A stretch of DNA of 5,629 nt from Clostridiaceae bacterium (GTDB lineage Bacteria; Bacillota; Clostridia; Saccharofermentanales; DTU023), in contig DUUZ01000039.1 in NCBI GenBank assembly GCA_012841255.1, forward strand, positions 1 through 5,629. Reading direction: 5' to 3'. The notes under the pieces are model-generated. The model searched no databases. It saw nothing but the letters and a program-made list of their open reading frames with translations, and had not been told where the DNA came from. Positions 5,361-5,629 of the stretch are shown one piece after another (the stretch's first letter is position 1; each line of letters starts with the position of its first letter). The position numbers were made by a program, and so were the translations under genes.

Positions 5361-5629
5361 ACGGCGCCAGGGCACCGTCAGACAAAAAGTAGAGATTGCG
5401 TAGTACAAAGGTGGTGGCGATGCTGACAAGCTGGTTGACCGATTCCTTCATGTCCGAGGCGATCCAGTGCTCGATCAGGCCCCGGATGCCGTTGATGACG
5501 AAGACGTAATAGTACTCGATCTGGACGGGTTTCAGGTCCGGCTGGATGGAGGACATCCTTTCCAGGAGAAAGTCCCGGCCGACCGACCAGATCCTGTCCA
5601 GGAAGGTGCTGTCAGGGTTATTGAGCAGG
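5359..5629 (-). CDS. TetR-family transcriptional regulator, C-terminal 89 residues (5' end outside window)
   Basis: The minus-strand frame stays open to the right edge, so the ATG at 5556 is internal and the N-terminal helix-turn-helix domain is missing from the window. The visible part is helical and amphipathic. It contains the pattern typical of TetR C-terminal domains: LLERM, an aromatic helix EYYYVFVINGIRGLIEHWI, then SDMKESVNQLVSIATTFVLRNL. The F-x(4)-G-x(2)-G-x(3)-W-like arrangement resembles the DhaS/TetR_C group, which bind small ligands and dimerise through this region. The last residues SDGALAP look unstructured. It is followed within 10 bases by the ywlG-like gene. Autoregulation of this operon would be usual for the family but cannot be seen because the promoter is outside the window. 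Family assignment from the C-terminal half alone is moderately secure. Confidence 0.7.
   Translation of the reverse strand, partial: LLNNPDSTFLDRIWSVGRDFLLERMSSIQPDLKPVQIEYYYVFVINGIRGLIEHWIASDMKESVNQLVSIATTFVLRNLYFLSDGALAP

Noticed and set aside
5349..5429. Longer YwlG-like protein starting at 5429
   Set aside because: The extension overlaps the TetR-family gene in another frame, has no family similarity, and a near-perfect AAAGGAGG precedes the ATG at 5348.
5554..5556. ATG at 5556 as the start of a 65-residue small protein
   Set aside because: The frame continues upstream to the window edge and the added residues extend the TetR C-terminal domain pattern.
1..5629. CRISPR arrays, insertion sequences, phage or toxin-antitoxin genes
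   Set aside because: No regularly spaced direct repeats, transposase motifs, terminal inverted repeats or small paired ORFs with such motifs were seen; integration at the tRNA-Thr 3' end was considered but there is no integrase or duplicated tRNA end in the window.

Overview
The window looks like a chromosomal segment of a GC-rich (about 55-60% by eye), low-complexity-free genome of the Bacillota, most likely an anaerobic clostridium-like lineage. The main reasons are a UPF0340/DUF436 (YwlG-type) gene, a DUF1538 permease next to a PII-like gene, strong AGGAGG-type ribosome binding sites, and a glmM followed directly by a membrane-anchored amidase-like protein. The lineage is an inference from gene content; no rRNA or marker gene is present to settle it.

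Layout. (i) 1-2073, plus strand: the 3' part of glmM (phosphoglucosamine mutase; amino-sugar supply for peptidoglycan), then 3 bases later a membrane-anchored protein with an amidase_3 fold. In that protein three of the four residues that normally bind zinc or catalyse are replaced, so it is probably a pseudo-enzyme. (ii) 2081-4580, minus strand: a two-gene operon of a DUF1538 permease (two fused DUF1538 halves) and a protein made of what appear to be three consecutive PII-like (GlnB-type) domains. The genes overlap by 14 bases. The operon converges on the amidase-like gene with only 7 bases between stop codons. (iii) 4581-4787: an AT-richer control region with apparently divergent promoters that overlap at their -35 elements, a tRNA-Thr(UGU) with encoded CCA on the plus strand, and an intrinsic terminator. 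(iv) 4785-5629, minus strand: a TetR-family regulator (C-terminal part only, running off the right edge) followed by a UPF0340 (ywlG-like) gene whose ribosome binding site overlaps the regulator's stop codon.

How the genes may work together. The most interesting unit is the DUF1538 / triple-PII operon. PII proteins are normally homotrimers that control transporters such as AmtB; here three PII-like units lie in one chain, translationally coupled to a permease that is itself a tandem duplication. DUF1538 proteins have been reported as a two-component Na+(Li+,K+)/H+ antiporter (UmpA/UmpB of Halomonas, recalled from the literature), so a nucleotide-sensing, PII-gated cation transporter is a reasonable hypothesis. 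The glmM/pseudo-amidase pair is a second candidate for unusual biology, as a non-catalytic peptidoglycan-binding or regulatory protein tied to cell-wall precursor synthesis.
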